Part shown: one piece after another, positions 1 to 11,345 of the stretch
How positions within the stretch are numbered: the stretch's first letter is position 1
How the letters are laid out: the number at the start of each line of letters is the position of its first letter
Origin: Romanomermis culicivorax
Lineage: Eukaryota; Nematoda; Enoplea; Mermithida; Mermithidae
Length of the DNA: 64,000 bases
Direction: 5' to 3'
Assembly (NCBI GenBank): GCA_963922205.1
Contig: CAWUHX010000008.1
Span: forward strand, 150,282 to 214,281
Made by a program: the position numbers and the translations under genes
Notes under the pieces: model-generated
Database searches by the model: none
The model's input: the letters and a program-made list of their open reading frames with translations, nothing else
Told to the model about the DNA's origin: nothing

Positions 1-426
1 AACTTTATTTCGCAGAATATTTTTTCACATAAATGTATTTACACAAAAAAACATAAACAGATAGAAAGACAGATACAATCACAAATACAAACACTATTTA
101 TTGGTGTTGAGAAAAGATTTTGTTCAATATTATAGCTCGAGCACTACTCATATAGTTACAAATGTTTTTCTTGGTTACTGAGTCAAAAGCCTAAATTCTT
201 TAGGACGAGCTCTCAGAAATTTCTCTTATTGTCGAAAATTTCTCATGGAGAGATTTTATAAAATGTGTCATTCTTTTCTCTTGTGTGACAGGGATGCAGA
301 AAATCAATTCAACAGAATCTAATACTTGTAGGAGAATAAACAAGCTGTTAGTAAACAACATATCGTAATCGGTTAATTGTTCATTGGATAAATTTAATTC
401 AGAGTGCATCAAGTTTTTCAAAGAAG
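1..426. other. No recognisable feature
   Basis: AT-rich DNA with only short chance reading frames on both strands. I see no splice-flanked exon, RNA gene or repeat boundary here. Confidence 0.5.
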
Positions 427-730
427 GGCCTTATTGGTCTGATGGTTATCACATCCTACTGCTGGTCTTGAGAACCAAGTTCAATTCCAGACCTAACCTG
501 AAGTTTCTTGTAGCAGGCCTAGGCAGACATAGCCTTTCCTCCTTACAGGGCTGCTTAAAGGGCCTAAAAGGCTGCTTGCTAGGGTCTACTCAGCCCAGTC
601 ACATCATGGCCCGAAGGTGTAACAAATGAGGAGGTGTGCATATTCCATTTATGAGGTAGGAGCTGAAAAAGTTCTGCTAGTCAGGCAGAAGCTAGCCTGT
701 GGAATGTGGCTTCCACTAGCCTCCATTCCA
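427..730 (+). mobile_element. tRNA-derived SINE, copy 1
   Basis: The first 70 bases look like a tRNA. An A-box-like stretch (TTGGTCTGATGGTTATCAC, from about 434) is followed by a B-box-like GTTCAATTCC near 479-488. The body continues to about 730 and ends in a segment (GGCAGAAGCTAGCCTGTGG) that reappears inverted near 2050-2090 in a second copy with its own tRNA-like head. A tRNA head plus a shared unrelated body defines a SINE transcribed by RNA polymerase III. The exact 3' end and target duplication are not clear. A tRNA pseudogene is the alternative for the head alone. Confidence 0.6.
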
Positions 731-878
731 AGTTCACCAGCCTCCACTAAGCCTATCTAGGCGGTGAATGCACCCAAAGATTGTCTCTCATACAAGTAGG
801 GTAGTTACTGAACTTTCTGAATTATGTAACAACTCAGCTCGGGGACGCAATTATGGATATTTTCATACCAGACACAAA

Positions 879-1397
879 GGTTGGGTCCACACATCCCATC
901 CAGGCAAATCGTGAAGATGGCAAGAAGGCGTCACTATGTGGGCACGACTGCATTCGAAAGGCTATACATTACATGTTATGATCATTTTCAATTTATATGT
1001 ATTGTGCCAGCCACCTGTCCATCATCTTTTGTTATTGTCATGTTAGGCTAGTAAAGTGGGGTGGTCAAGTGGTTTTTTTATCAACTGTTTACTAGCAGGA
1101 TTCATTCTGGGATTCATTCTTCTGGAGCAGCGTCTCACATTTCCGACTTTTATGTGGAACATTGGGTAAGGTTTTCTCGAGTATGCTGGTCGTTTTTTGG
1201 TTTCCAGCTGTTGGATTGAAGTTGCTGAATAGTTAATGAACGTTGTTTTTAGCTCTGCTAAAGAAGTGTTGTACTGTATCAGTCTTTACCAATAGGAAGC
1301 TCATTTGAGTGAACTAATGTAATCAGTTTGATACAAGCCAATAGACTCTAGTTATATTGCTGACGTCATTGACGAAAGCAGAGACCTAAACATACTA
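879..1397 (+). mobile_element. Decayed solo LTR, same LTR superfamily as the 30-54 kb elements
   Basis: This stretch aligns by eye along its length with the LTRs of the nested gag-only element (for example 51458 down to 50901). Shared pieces include AAGAAGGCGTCA, TTTTGTTATTGTC, GTAAAGTGGG, the CTCACAT..CCGACTTTTA block, ATTGGGTAAGGTT, CAGCTGTTGGATT, and the end block with AATAGGAAGCTC and ATATTGCTGACGTC. Many substitutions separate it from the younger LTRs, and neither terminal dinucleotide nor a target duplication is preserved. No internal sequence follows, so it is an old solo LTR left by LTR-LTR recombination. Confidence 0.7.
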
Positions 1398-2044
1398 CAC
1401 TGGCTCCAGGTGTTAAATGCTGCTTATGGCTGCAGCTATGCTCAAATCACTGAGCTGATTTGACCATACCAACCTACAGCAAAAAATCATACAATTCAGA
1501 ACTCATGAATTGTGGATGGTACTCTTGCTATACCATTGTCCAAAGATAAAGTTACTGTTATGCTATGGTGAGAGTGCTGAAAAGTGTCTCGTTTCGGATT
1601 CTTTGTGAGGCCGTTGCTGTCACTACATGTGAGTGTATATCCATCATCACTGCCACATCTCAAGCAAAACGATCGCTTAAAATGCATGCTGAATAGATGA
1701 AACATCAATCCCATTGATGGAATGTGCTTGCAAGCAAGTACTTTTCAGTGCTTTTCACGTGGAATTTTTCTGGAAACAATTGCTTTCACTGTCAGGAGAT
1801 AATTCAACCCTCTAGGAATTCACAATCACACCCTTGTGTTCCACATGTCATTTTTTCGATTTTTTTAAACAGTTGTTACGTGTTGTTGGTGTTTCAGGTT
1901 CTGTATTGGTCTCTGAGAAAAAAGTAGATTCATTTTGCCTAAAATTTCTTAGGTATACCTGTATTCACTTTCCCCAAAAGGTGGGCTTTACATGACTATA
2001 GAATCACACAACTGCCCACCTTATATGAGGGACAGTGTTTGAAT
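1398..2044. other. Intergenic, no gene seen
   Basis: No supported gene. Around 1700-1725 a short piece (AAACATCAATCCCAT, then ATGGAATGT) matches, in inverted orientation, the joint of the 213-bp repeat unit downstream. It may be an old fragment of the same repeat. Confidence 0.4.
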
Positions 2045-2327
2045 GCTTTCGCCGCACTGTGTTGACCACAGTCCACAGGCTAGCCTCTGCCTACTGAGCA
2101 GGACTTGTTCTGCTACCTGTGCGTGAATATAATGGCTTCACCTCCACATTCATTGCATCGTATCACCAAGATGCTTACTAGACTGAGTTGATCCCAGCTT
2201 GCCCCACATGAAACGATGTGTCTGCCTGGGGCAGCTACCAGAAAGATATTGATTACAGCTGAGATGAAACCTGGTTTTTACGACAACCAGTTGGAGGCAC
2301 TAACCACTAGACCAAGATGGCTTCCAA
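2045..2327 (-). mobile_element. tRNA-derived SINE, copy 2 (opposite orientation)
   Basis: On the minus strand the right end carries a tRNA-like head: A-box-like TGGTCTAGTGGTTAGTGCC (complement of 2296-2314) and B-box-like GGTTTCATCTC (complement of 2261-2271). The body runs left to about 2045 and includes GCAGAGGCTAGCCTGTGGA, the same tail motif as the SINE at 427-730. The two copies flank the decayed solo LTR in opposite orientations. The 3' boundary is approximate. Confidence 0.6.
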
Positions 2328-2339
2328 TTGTATACATAA

Positions 2340-3112
2340 ATTCTGCTTCGTTCAAGGGCTCCCTAAGTGGCACTGTAGTTGCCCCACCACTAGCCCATGT
2401 CCCAGTAAGCGTGACCATCCTGATCAGAGCTCAACTAAGTTTACTGAGTTTGGAACCCACCAATTGGAGTGACAGAGATGCCCATGGTACAGTCCTTCAC
2501 TTTTTGTTGTATGGCAACGTACAACATTCTACTCATGGGATTGATGTTTCTGCCAATCCATGAGTTCCAAACCCTGACATTTTTGTTGAGCCCTGGTCGG
2601 GATGGTTACACCTACCCCAACATTGGCAAATGGTGGGACAGCTACGGCACCACCCAGGAAGCCCTTCAACACTGGTGATCATACCAGGGGCCCCCCTATT
2701 GCTCCAAGGGGGAGGGATCGTGTATGGTAACATACAACATTCCACCCCTAGGATTGATGTTGCAGCCAATCCATGGGTCCTGAACCCGGCCATTTTTGTT
2801 GAGCCCTGGTCGGGATGGTTACACATACCCCAACATTGGCCAATGGTGGGACAGCTACGGTGCCACCCAGGAAGCCCTTCAACACTGGTGACTGTACCAG
2901 GGACCCCCTGTTGCTCCAAGGGGGAGGGATGTTGTATGGTGAAATACAACATTCCACTCATGGGATTGATGTTTCTGCCAATCCACGGGTTTTGAACCCG
3001 GCCATTTTTGTGGGGCCCTGGTCGGGATGGTTACACCTACCCCGACAATGGCCAATGGTGGGACAGCTACAATGCCACCCAGGGAGCATTTCAACATTTT
3101 GAGCCTCATGTC
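2340..3112. repeat. 213-bp tandem repeat with an inverted leading copy
   Basis: The string GAGCCCTGGTCGGGATGG starts at 2588 and 2801 and, as a variant, near 3014, giving an exact spacing of 213 bp. Each unit also contains a GGGACAGCTACRGYRCCACC block and a joint ending ACATTCCACTCATGGGATTG. Upstream, about 2350-2465 carries the same unit in reverse complement, so the array starts with an inverted partial copy that could pair with any direct copy. The overlapping reading frames here are by-products of the repeat. It could be the tandem core of a larger non-autonomous transposon, but I see no termini. Confidence 0.8.
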
Positions 3113-3142
3113 AATTCTAGTTATTATCGCCTCTGACTATTA

Positions 3143-4833
3143 AGGTGCGTTTATACTTCAACGGATCCCAGTCATGGATCCATGACCGATATCCAACTAG
3201 CCAATCACCAATCATCATCTAACCACGCCTTTTTTTAACGGATGTTTAGACCTTCCGTTTACTTGATGGATCACGTGATTTACCATATAATCATTCGAAA
3301 TGGATATTGTTATTGATTTTAATGTATTTTTTAAACTTTGTTTTTAGCTGCCATTCCACTCCTGTTTACTAAAACTAATTTAATTTTAATCAAATTTTAA
3401 CTAATCTATCAAATTCGCCTTCTTTTCTAATTAAATAAGGTGGGGCACAGTGAATTTTTCGTTCTCGTTTTGATCGATTTAATTCGCCAATCATATTTAA
3501 CATAATCAGCAGTTTTAATTTACGTTTTTTACGTTTTAAATTATTTCTTACATCCATTTTTGATTAATCGATTTAATTTAATCGAAATTTTAAAAAACTT
3601 AAAAATTTAATTTCAATCTTTTAAATTTACTATTTTATTTAAAATTTGAATTAAAAGAATATAAATTAAATTTATAATTCAATTTTAAAGTTGACATTTT
3701 TTCTAATTCGAAAATTTTTAAAACTTAAAAATTTGAAAAATCCAAAAAATTAAACAATTTAAAAATTTAAAAAATTTGAAAAATTTGAAAATTTTAGTAA
3801 TTTAAAGATTTAAAGATTCAAAAATTTTGAAAATTATAAAAATTTTAAAAATTTAAAATTTTTTCAAATTTAAGGGTTCAAAAATTTAAAAATTTGAAAA
3901 ATTCAAAAATTTAAAAATTTAAAAAATTCAAAAATTTAGAAAATTAAAATTTGAAAATTTGAAATTTAAAATTTTAAAAATCTTGTTTAAAAAATTTCAA
4001 AATTTAAAAAATCTGAAATTCTAAAAAATGTAAAAATTTAAAAGATTTAAAAATATAGAAATTTGAAAATATAGAAATTTGAGAATATAGAAATTTGAAA
4101 ATATAGAAATTTGAAAATATAGAAATTTGAAAATATAGAAATTTGAAAATATAGAAATTTGAAAACTCAAAAAATTAAAAATTCAAAAAATTAAAAAGAA
4201 AGAAATACATAATTTAATCGAAATAATCGCCAAAAATAATTTTACGCGACGACGAATAGTTGAGACAAACTGATTTAATAAAATCAGAATCTAAAAAAAT
4301 ATAAATATAATATTTCAAGACTGCCTTTCAAACAATAACTCCCGACCACCACTCCTAGACTGAATTTTCCTATTTAATTTCAATAAACAGACCACATTTA
4401 CAACATATCGTGGTATTTAGAACGAGTTTCAATCAAATTTTGGGCAGATATCAGTTTAAAAACAGAACGAAACCGACCAGGTAAACTGTCCATCATGGAC
4501 GACGACTTCTAGCTGAATTTTTCTTGTGAATTTCACCAAACAGACATTTAAACAACATATTGAGGCTTTTAGAATAAATTTCAATCGAATTTGGGGCAGA
4601 TATCAGTTCAAAAACGGAAGAAAATTGACTAGTCAACTGTCCGTCGCGGACGAAAAATGATCGATGTTTAGAACATTTTCTAAATATCCGGGTAACTTTC
4701 CATCACGGAACCGTCACGGATCCGGGAAATAATTTTGCGTTTTTTCTTTGACGGAATCACGTGACTCTTTTGATTGGTTCCGGAGATCCGTCACGGATTC
4801 GTGACGGATATCCGTCAAAGTATAAACGCGCCT
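3143..4833. mobile_element. Non-autonomous DNA transposon (MITE-like), possibly PIF/Harbinger type
   Basis: Terminal inverted repeats read AGGTGCGTTTATACTTC at the left and, in complement, AGGCGCGTTTATACTTTG at the right. Both are followed by related subterminal ACGGAT..GACGGAT motifs. The flanks are TTA (3140-3142) and TCA (4834-4836), an imperfect 3-bp TWA-like duplication. The inside is extremely AT-rich and non-coding (about 3420-4250). It then holds two diverged ~150-bp direct repeats (about 4360-4510 and 4515-4660), each with GGGCAGATATCAGTT and a TCCRTC..GGACGA palindrome. No transposase frame exists, so it would be mobilised in trans. The superfamily is inferred from TSD length only. 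Confidence 0.7.
4049..4165 (+). repeat. 16-bp minisatellite, about 7 units
   Basis: The unit GAAATTTGAAAATATA repeats head to tail with one A-to-G variant, within the AT-rich core of the inverted-repeat element around it. Confidence 0.85.
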
Positions 4834-4836
4834 TCA

Positions 4837-5417
4837 GTCTATAAAAGCAGCTGCGATCTAAGTGTAACTGGATCTTTCTAGTATGAAAAATGAAAGCGAA
4901 AAATGCGATCGCTGACTGATTTGAACAGCACACTGCTGGAGTTCAACAAATCGAGACTTTCCTGAATTCCCTCCCGGATGACGATTGATGTCAGAACTTT
5001 TGTCTTTATATTGTCTTTATGTTTTTGTATAACTTATAACCCAATACTGCTTATTTGATAATATTCCCTATCGAATAATGTCAAGTTTTTATTAGTAAAT
5101 TGTATTTCATGCCCATCCTCAAATCATCGCTGAAGAAAGAAATACAATCGTCTACAGTAGTTATAAATGTGCATATTAATGGGAATGTTTTCAGATGATA
5201 TAGAGTGTTTAGCTCTTTTCAGTTATTAAGCTGATCAGCTGTTTGCAATGGTTTCAGTACGTGTAAATGCAGGGGAAGATCCTAGGAACAAAATTTGTCT
5301 GGAAACACTGGAAACAGTGGTGCAATCAACAGTTTAGAACCTGTAGACACTTATCAAATCATCTTATGTGTCCTCCAGATACTTATCAAAAAAATTTTCA
5401 CCATGTTCGTCTTGGTC
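4837..5417. other. Intergenic, no gene seen
   Basis: AT-rich sequence between two inverted-repeat elements. I see no supported exon or repeat. Confidence 0.4.
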
Positions 5418-5761
5418 TAAAGCCCGGCTCATACTTCTGCTCGTTGCTCGGCAAGCATGCTCTTCGAGCATGTTCAGAGCTGTGCTCGGAGATGTTCGGC
5501 GAGCACAGCGTCGAGCAAGTTGCTCGCAGAGCATGCTCGGCTAGTGGATATTTGCTCGTCGAGCAGAACACCGAGCACAAAAAATTTGCTCACCGAGCAT
5601 GCGCTGGGTTGTAGAAAATTTTTCTACTCCTCCGAGCATGCTCGGCGAGCAACACATATTATAACTATAGACGCGTCTCAGATGGGATAATTTATCAAAA
5701 ATTAAACAATGCGCGCACGATCAATGCCAAATTATGGGCGCTCTGATCAGTCGGTAGGAGG

Positions 5762-7908
5762 CATGTATCGGGCCAGAGAATATGGGATCGGGTCAGATGG
5801 TTGAAATACCGAATCGGGTCACGGGTCGGGTCAGAGACATCTAGCGAACCACGTCAAGGGTCAAAAAATATTTTCAGTTCATAAAGTGTAACACAAGAAC
5901 ATGTAACGACCAGTTTTGAGAAGCACTTTACTTTATCCAATTATGGACCGTGGTTACAATAGGCGGCGCCGGATACAGTGGGGCGATACGGATAACAATT
6001 GACGGCTGCTTTGAGTCGTTGGCAATAACAATGGGAACAACACAGTCTCAGCTTGCAAATAATTAACGGCCTCGGTTTAACTGCTTTCGTATAAAAACGG
6101 CGCTTGCAAATAAGACGAAAGATCGCGAAAAAACGAGAATTTGAGAATTACGAATATTAATAAAATCACGCCTTGCTTCTCTTTAAATACGACGTTTTTG
6201 GCCACTCCCTGGGCGTCGCAGGAGGTCTTGCTTCTGTCCATCTTCTTCTGCCAATCGCCGCTTCCTGCTTTACTATTCTTGCTAATTTAGTCACGCCCTT
6301 CAATGCTTTTCTAGTACGGCATGCTTTTCGTGTCTGGCTTGTTTCCTACGGTGGGCTTAGCCACACCTCTGTGCTTCTGTGCATGCTTCTGTATCTGTTT
6401 CCTCTGTGTACACATGTTTTGTGGGACCATCGCTACCATTGCACTTGAGACTACTGTCTGGCGGGGCTTCTACTTTTTACTGTGTGTGCGTGTTTTTTAC
6501 GATTTTTATGAGGAATTACAGTAGCCGTGGAATGTGTAGTTTAGTGTAGGTTCTAGGGGATCAGCTGCCGTTTGTGCAAATTGATTGGGGCGTCTTAATT
6601 GGGTCAATAGCGGCTACAGGGGTGTGGTAGGATCAAAATAAAGTACTTCACGTAATTTTACAGGAATGTTTGGGTGTGAATCCCCGACACCCTTGAGACG
6701 ATAAATTATGAAAATGAAATAATATTTAATAAATGACTATCACATACAGTATGCTATATATTTACAGTACTGCGTCAGCAGGTACGTTACAAACATACTC
6801 GCCATGTTACGTATTTGTTTTTTATTTAGTGTAAATAAACATTGAAAATGAGAAATGACTATTGCTTTTGAATAGTAATTGCTGCTGTGAGAAACGAGAA
6901 ATGAAACGAGACAAGGGAAATGAGAAATAAATTCTTTCTCTTATTCAAGGCAAAAAACGAAAATCAATCCGATCTACGATATTATGAGAAACAGATAAAA
7001 AAATCTGAAGTGATAGCCAAAGATGGCATACCCTTCTTGTCTGCCGAAATAATGTTTGTTAAGAATTTCATTTTTTGCTTAATCTCAAAAACTGCTCCTT
7101 GAAAACTTTCTCTCAGGTACAAGATTTATTTTTGTCTCTCTTTTATGAAGTGCATGTAAATTAAAGAATGACCAACATCGGCGTTCACACAAAAGTTTCA
7201 CTATAGAACTTTTTTGAATACAATGGAAATTATAGAACACTTAATTTGAAACAGTATTTCACTTCGAAAAGTTTTGCTTTCAACATGATATGGTTGAATA
7301 ATACTTCTTGAATTATCGAAATTGAACGATTTTTAAGCATACTTTTTCAGAAGGTGAAGGCTGAAAATTATTCAACAACCATTGTATCATAATGCATTGA
7401 AGGGAAAAAGCACATTGTCATTTCATTCAACGTTTTTCTTATCACAATTAACCAAAAGTGACCCAAGATTTACACTTGCCCAGTAAGAAATCACATGCAG
7501 GGCTGATCAATGCACAAATTGCCGTAGAAAACAGCATATCATCGATCATAGATCGCCCGAAAAAACGTCGGCCGATATTTAAAAAAGACAATTATCAGCC
7601 GATGCCAATACATCGATCATTTCCTACCTTCATTGGAAAACTACCGAGAAAATTTTATTCTTTAAATATACGTAATAATGACTAAATTAATCTCATGTAG
7701 AACAAAATTTTATCTGTTTTTTCTTCTAACAGTGAAAATGATCAACTGAATTTTTTGACCCGCATGTTTTTGACAGGCGTGACTTTCAAGGCACAGATTT
7801 ATACTGGACAACGGCTAAGGTCAAGTCTTTTTTCATCCTTCGGGTCAGGAAACATTGTGTAGGATCGGGTAGTATGGCTGGTCAAATGCTCCGATACATC
7901 TTTAATCC
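5762..7908. mobile_element. Possible inner inverted-repeat element
   Basis: Left arm (about 5762-5880) and right arm (about 7750-7908, complement) share, in order, ATGTATCGG, GGGTCA/GACCCGA words and GGGTCAAAAAAT followed by TTCAGTT. The arms are diverged and the exact ends and target duplication are unclear. A coding role is not visible. Confidence 0.4.
5902..6791 (-). mobile_element. Solo LTR with AACA target duplication
   Basis: The 890-bp element starts TGTAACGACC and ends GTACGTTACA, with AACA on both sides (5898-5901 and 6792-6795). The half near 6660-6791 matches the LTRs at 25863-26685 and 29181-30000: GAATGTTTGGGTGTGAAT, then GACACCCTTGAGACGATA, then CACATAC.GTA and the GTACGTTACA terminus. 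Orientation is assigned from the Gag direction of that related element. No internal sequence remains, so it arose by recombination between two LTRs. Confidence 0.85.
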
Positions 7909-8336
7909 CTAGATTTATATGCAGGATTTCATTTTTTTGTTGTAAAAGTTTTGCAATGTCTATTCGAAAAAAATTACCAGATGATGAAAAATTGAACGTA
8001 TTGAGCTTGTTCGTAAAAAAGAATTCCTGTTAAACGTTTGATCCCCTGATTACAAGGACCTTAGGAAAAAACGCCATGTTTTCAAGGTACTTATTTTATG
8101 GTTCGTACGTGGAAAAAAATAAGTACGCATTTTAGGAGAAAAATTTGCTCGCGAAGTATGAACCAACTCCGAGCACGCTCGGCGAGCAAGCTGCTCGCCG
8201 AGCATTTCCGAGCATGCTTGGCGAGAATGCTCGGAGCTGTGCTCTGAGATGCTTCCCGAGCATGCTTGGGGTAAATTTGTTCGCCGAGCAGAAGTATGAA
8301 CCGGGCTTAATAGTTATGGCCTCTGATTACTAGTCT

Positions 8337-8388
8337 CAAGAACCAGGCTCGATGTTGGGTGTAACCCGACATCGAGCCCGTTTCTTGC
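8337..8388. repeat. Perfect-looking long hairpin
   Basis: GGCTCGATGTTGGGT (8346-8360) and ACCCGACATCGAGCC (8364-8378) form a 15-bp stem with one G-T pair and a 3-nt loop. CAAGAA and TTCTTG outside extend it. GC-rich on both sides and followed by a run of GACTCCCA/GACCCCC words. It could be a tiny foldback transposon or a structured RNA; nothing decides this. Confidence 0.7.
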
Positions 8389-9589
8389 AAGTGGGGGAGT
8401 TTGGGGGGCTTTGACTCCCAACAGATTTCTATTGACCCCCAGCAGACTCTTGCTGACCCCCCCTGTGGATTTGATTTTGACAGCTATGACTGAGCAGTTG
8501 ACGAAGGAAAATTATCAAGAGAGACGAGAAAGTCGTCATAAAAATGAAAATAATGCTGTAGTTGAGGAATTTAAAATAAAATTTTTCTAGAGATTTTAAA
8601 GAAGTAACATTAGAACTCTAAACAATGCTGTTCAAGCAAATTATTTCACATATCTGACTAATATAGGTTGAAGAATATACTGTTCGGATGTTAGAAGACC
8701 TTCCTAAGACCTTCTTTTCACTATCAAAAACGAAAAAAATATTTCCATTCCATCCCCTGTCCTGGGTAGCCCCCAGCATGTATGGTGGGCACTTGTATGG
8801 TCATATAGTCCTGTAAAGCCTGCCTTTCCTGTTACAGGAAAAGCAGGTTGGCGTAAATTCAAAAGTTCTTGAAAAATAATTTATATTATGTACAAATGCA
8901 AAAATTCTTGAAAAATAATTTATATCAATTCGCTCGTTAGAAAGGAGAAAAAATAGACCATGGTGTTGTTGTGTCAACTTCAGTTTTGTCACTTTAACTT
9001 TCTGAAGTTGCAGCCCCGACAAATTTGACTCACACGCCGACGTTTAGGACAACTGTAGCCTGAGGAATTTGTTTACCAATAGTATGCTCTTAAATGCCCT
9101 TGTCTTGTCTATCATTTTGTGTATTTATTACTATTCCCTCTTTGCCTATACACAACTTCCATTATAACAATTATTCAAAAGAAGTACAACTAGGGAGCTT
9201 AGGTAAATGTGTGGAAATGAAGTTAAAACTTCGTTAAACACTTTTCATTTTTGGTTCCATTTCTAACTCAAATAGGGAAACCTGATGTTTAACAATTTGG
9301 ATTGAATTTCAAGCTAAATTGAACATAAAATTCGGAAATGTTTTTGCCTCGGAAAATTGAGGTTGGAGATTCAGCACGAGCCCATTCTGGGTAAACGCGG
9401 TGTGCTAAGGCCGATTCCAGGCTATGTCTCTTGCATTGCTTTGTACGAATTTGACCTTCTTCTGCCAATACCATCGATCAAAATGAAACTGTTCAGTCCG
9501 AAAGTTCCCTATATTTAACACAATGACTGCTCTGTTTGTTCGATGGAGCTGATGGTTTTCCACCAGAAAATACATATTATTCAAGTTTA
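8389..9589. other. Intergenic, no gene seen
   Basis: No supported gene. Around 8850-8925 the string TTCTTGAAAAATAATTTATA occurs twice, a ~40-bp direct repeat. The short minus-strand frame over it is not convincing. Confidence 0.4.
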
Positions 9590-10040
9590 AGACGCTTTCT
9601 AAATGTTTTCCCAAACCGCCTCCTCAAAAACTATATCCTAATCAAATTGAAATGTTTTGATAAAATATGCTACGTGATTTATTTTCCACTTTTGTGATGC
9701 ATTGTGTATTGGATGCAACATATTCACTATCTAGAGATTCAGTTTTTTGCCGCTGAAAATCGACTTAACAGAAAATTTGAATTGCATACGAAATGGAATA
9801 GCATTTTCTTCGAACCATAAAGGCAAATGTTTGCTCAAAGGATGTTTATTGTGGGAAGATATCCTCCCATGAAAGCATTGAACTATGCAGTGTCAGAGTC
9901 TGCTGGCTACTTGCATACTGTTGGCCAGCATTTGTACAATCCAATGCTGTTGTCCTTACTTTGACAGTAATATTTCAATACGCATAGCTAATTGCTTTAT
10001 GACTAATGTTGAATTTTATAGGTGCGGCTTATAAACAGAA
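9590..10040 (+). repeat. Duplicated genomic block, copy 1 of 3
   Basis: Aligns by eye with 62070-62460 (same orientation), and its central part with 59690-59890 (inverted). Anchors are ATGGAATAGCA, AAATGTTTGCTCAAAGGA, GCAGTGTCAGAGTCTGCTGG, ATACTGTTGGCCAGCATTTG and CTGTTGTCCTTACTTTGACA. No conserved reading frame is convincing across all three, so I treat it as duplicated non-coding DNA or an unrecognised old repeat. Confidence 0.65.
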
Positions 10041-10384
10041 ACAAGAAGTATTAAACAATCGCTCACTGTGTCCCAGTTACTACCAGGACGTCTTCTTCAA
10101 TGGCACTCGTATGATGTAGTCTGGATATCTGGAGCTGGGTTCTACACAGCTTGCTAAAATTTCGCCCCAGCAAACGCCTTTCGTTGGGGAAATTTGGGTG
10201 TCTGCTTATTAGGTTACACCAGCCAAATATATAGGGTTCTACAATGCTCACTAAAACTAGGACATTGTCACGAATTTGGCCCTGTTTTAAGTAGTTTTAA
10301 ATATTTTTTAAACTAGATTCTTTTGGTTAAATCAGCATATTGGTTATCACAAAATGATGAGTCCAACGGATCCACAGCAGAAAA

Positions 10385-11345
10385 TTTTCTCTGTGGGCCG
10401 ACTGATGCAAAGTGATCAGGGAGCAAATGGCGGGCTGAAGTGAATAAAAATGGGGTGGGACGAATCGTGGAGAAAAGTGTGGGGCAAATCAGAGGGCAAA
10501 TGTGAGCTATTTGGGGGGCTGAGCTCGAGACATTCTGCAGGCTAAATAGTGGGGAAAATATCGGGCAGAATGACTGGCTGAAGTCAGGGTAAAATCACCT
10601 GACACAACGAGTGGCAAAATTGGGGCTGAATGGCAGGTTAAATCTAGTAGCAAAATGCATGGAAAACTGGGGTTAAATAGCGGGCTAAATAAAAGATAGC
10701 TTGCTGCCGTGACGAAAGGTGGGCTAGGTTAAATTCGGCCATTTTTCAGTGAAAATTGAGCCCACGAAATAGTCCTGCATAGTGATGGGCTACAATACAA
10801 AGAAAATTTTGTTCCAAAAACAGATCGATGGACGAGTTGGTGTAAGAAGAAGAAAAATTAGGTTATGGATTTGGAAATAGCGATTGATATGGCTTGCCAC
10901 CAACTAGTACACTGTACCACAGAAGTAATACATTGAACCTTGTGAGCTAGAGTATTTGGGTTCTAATCATAACAAAGTTAATCTGCTGTATTTTCCTTTT
11001 TCTTCATTAGACAATGCACACCACCGTCATCTAATTATCTCACTGTTTAGCTCGAAAATTAGCATTTGATTGGTCTCGAGAGCTGGCCCATCATTTAGCC
11101 CTGATTTAACCCACTAATTGTCCTAGATTTGCCCTACTATTTCCCACAGACTTTAGCCGGTCATTTGCCTCATTACATATCTCGCTATTCAACCCAGCAG
11201 TAGAGTACTGTTTAGCCCGAAAATCACCCCATCACTGTATGACGGAAAGTGGGGCAGGACAGTCAGCTAGCCCAGCAAAATACAAGTTCACATTCTGGGT
11301 TAAATTGTTTTTCACACTGTCTGCAAAATGTAGATGGTGTGAACA
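10385..11345. mobile_element. Foldback-type repeat with arrays of GGGCTAAAT-like motifs
   Basis: The left arm (about 10395-10760) has many degenerate GGGCTAAAT/GGGCTGAAG/GGGCAAAT words on the plus strand. The right arm (about 11060-11345) has the complements (ATTTAGCCC, GATTTGCCC, TTTAGCCCG), so the arms can fold on each other around a ~300-bp spacer. The right end, in complement, matches 22885-23040 closely (GTTCACACCATCTA, CAGTGTGAAAAACA, GGGCTAGCTGACT, CAGTGATGGGG), proving a dispersed family. No reading frame suits a transposase. Confidence 0.65.

Larger units (their letters stand above)
5421..8307. mobile_element. Inverted-repeat DNA transposon with TAA target duplication (PIF/Harbinger-like, non-autonomous)
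   Basis: The ends are AGCCCGGCTCATACTTCTGC (left) and, in complement, AGCCCGGTTCATACTTCTGC (right). They are flanked by TAA at 5418-5420 and TAA at 8308-8310. The ends continue into GC-rich subterminal arrays of palindromic GAGCATGCTCGGCGAGCA-type words (about 5430-5650 and 8136-8300). A 3-bp TWA duplication is typical of PIF/Harbinger elements. No transposase frame is visible. The interior has been a landing site: another inverted-repeat element (about 5762-7908) and, inside that, a solo LTR (5902-6791). Confidence 0.75.

Noticed and set aside
2216-3109. Several overlapping frames of 69-142 codons on both strands
   Set aside because: They follow the 213-bp repeat and are open on both strands because of its composition, not because of coding.
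2340-3112. CRISPR-like regular spacing
   Set aside because: The unit is 213 bp, conserved throughout, without short repeats and unique spacers, and the DNA is eukaryotic.
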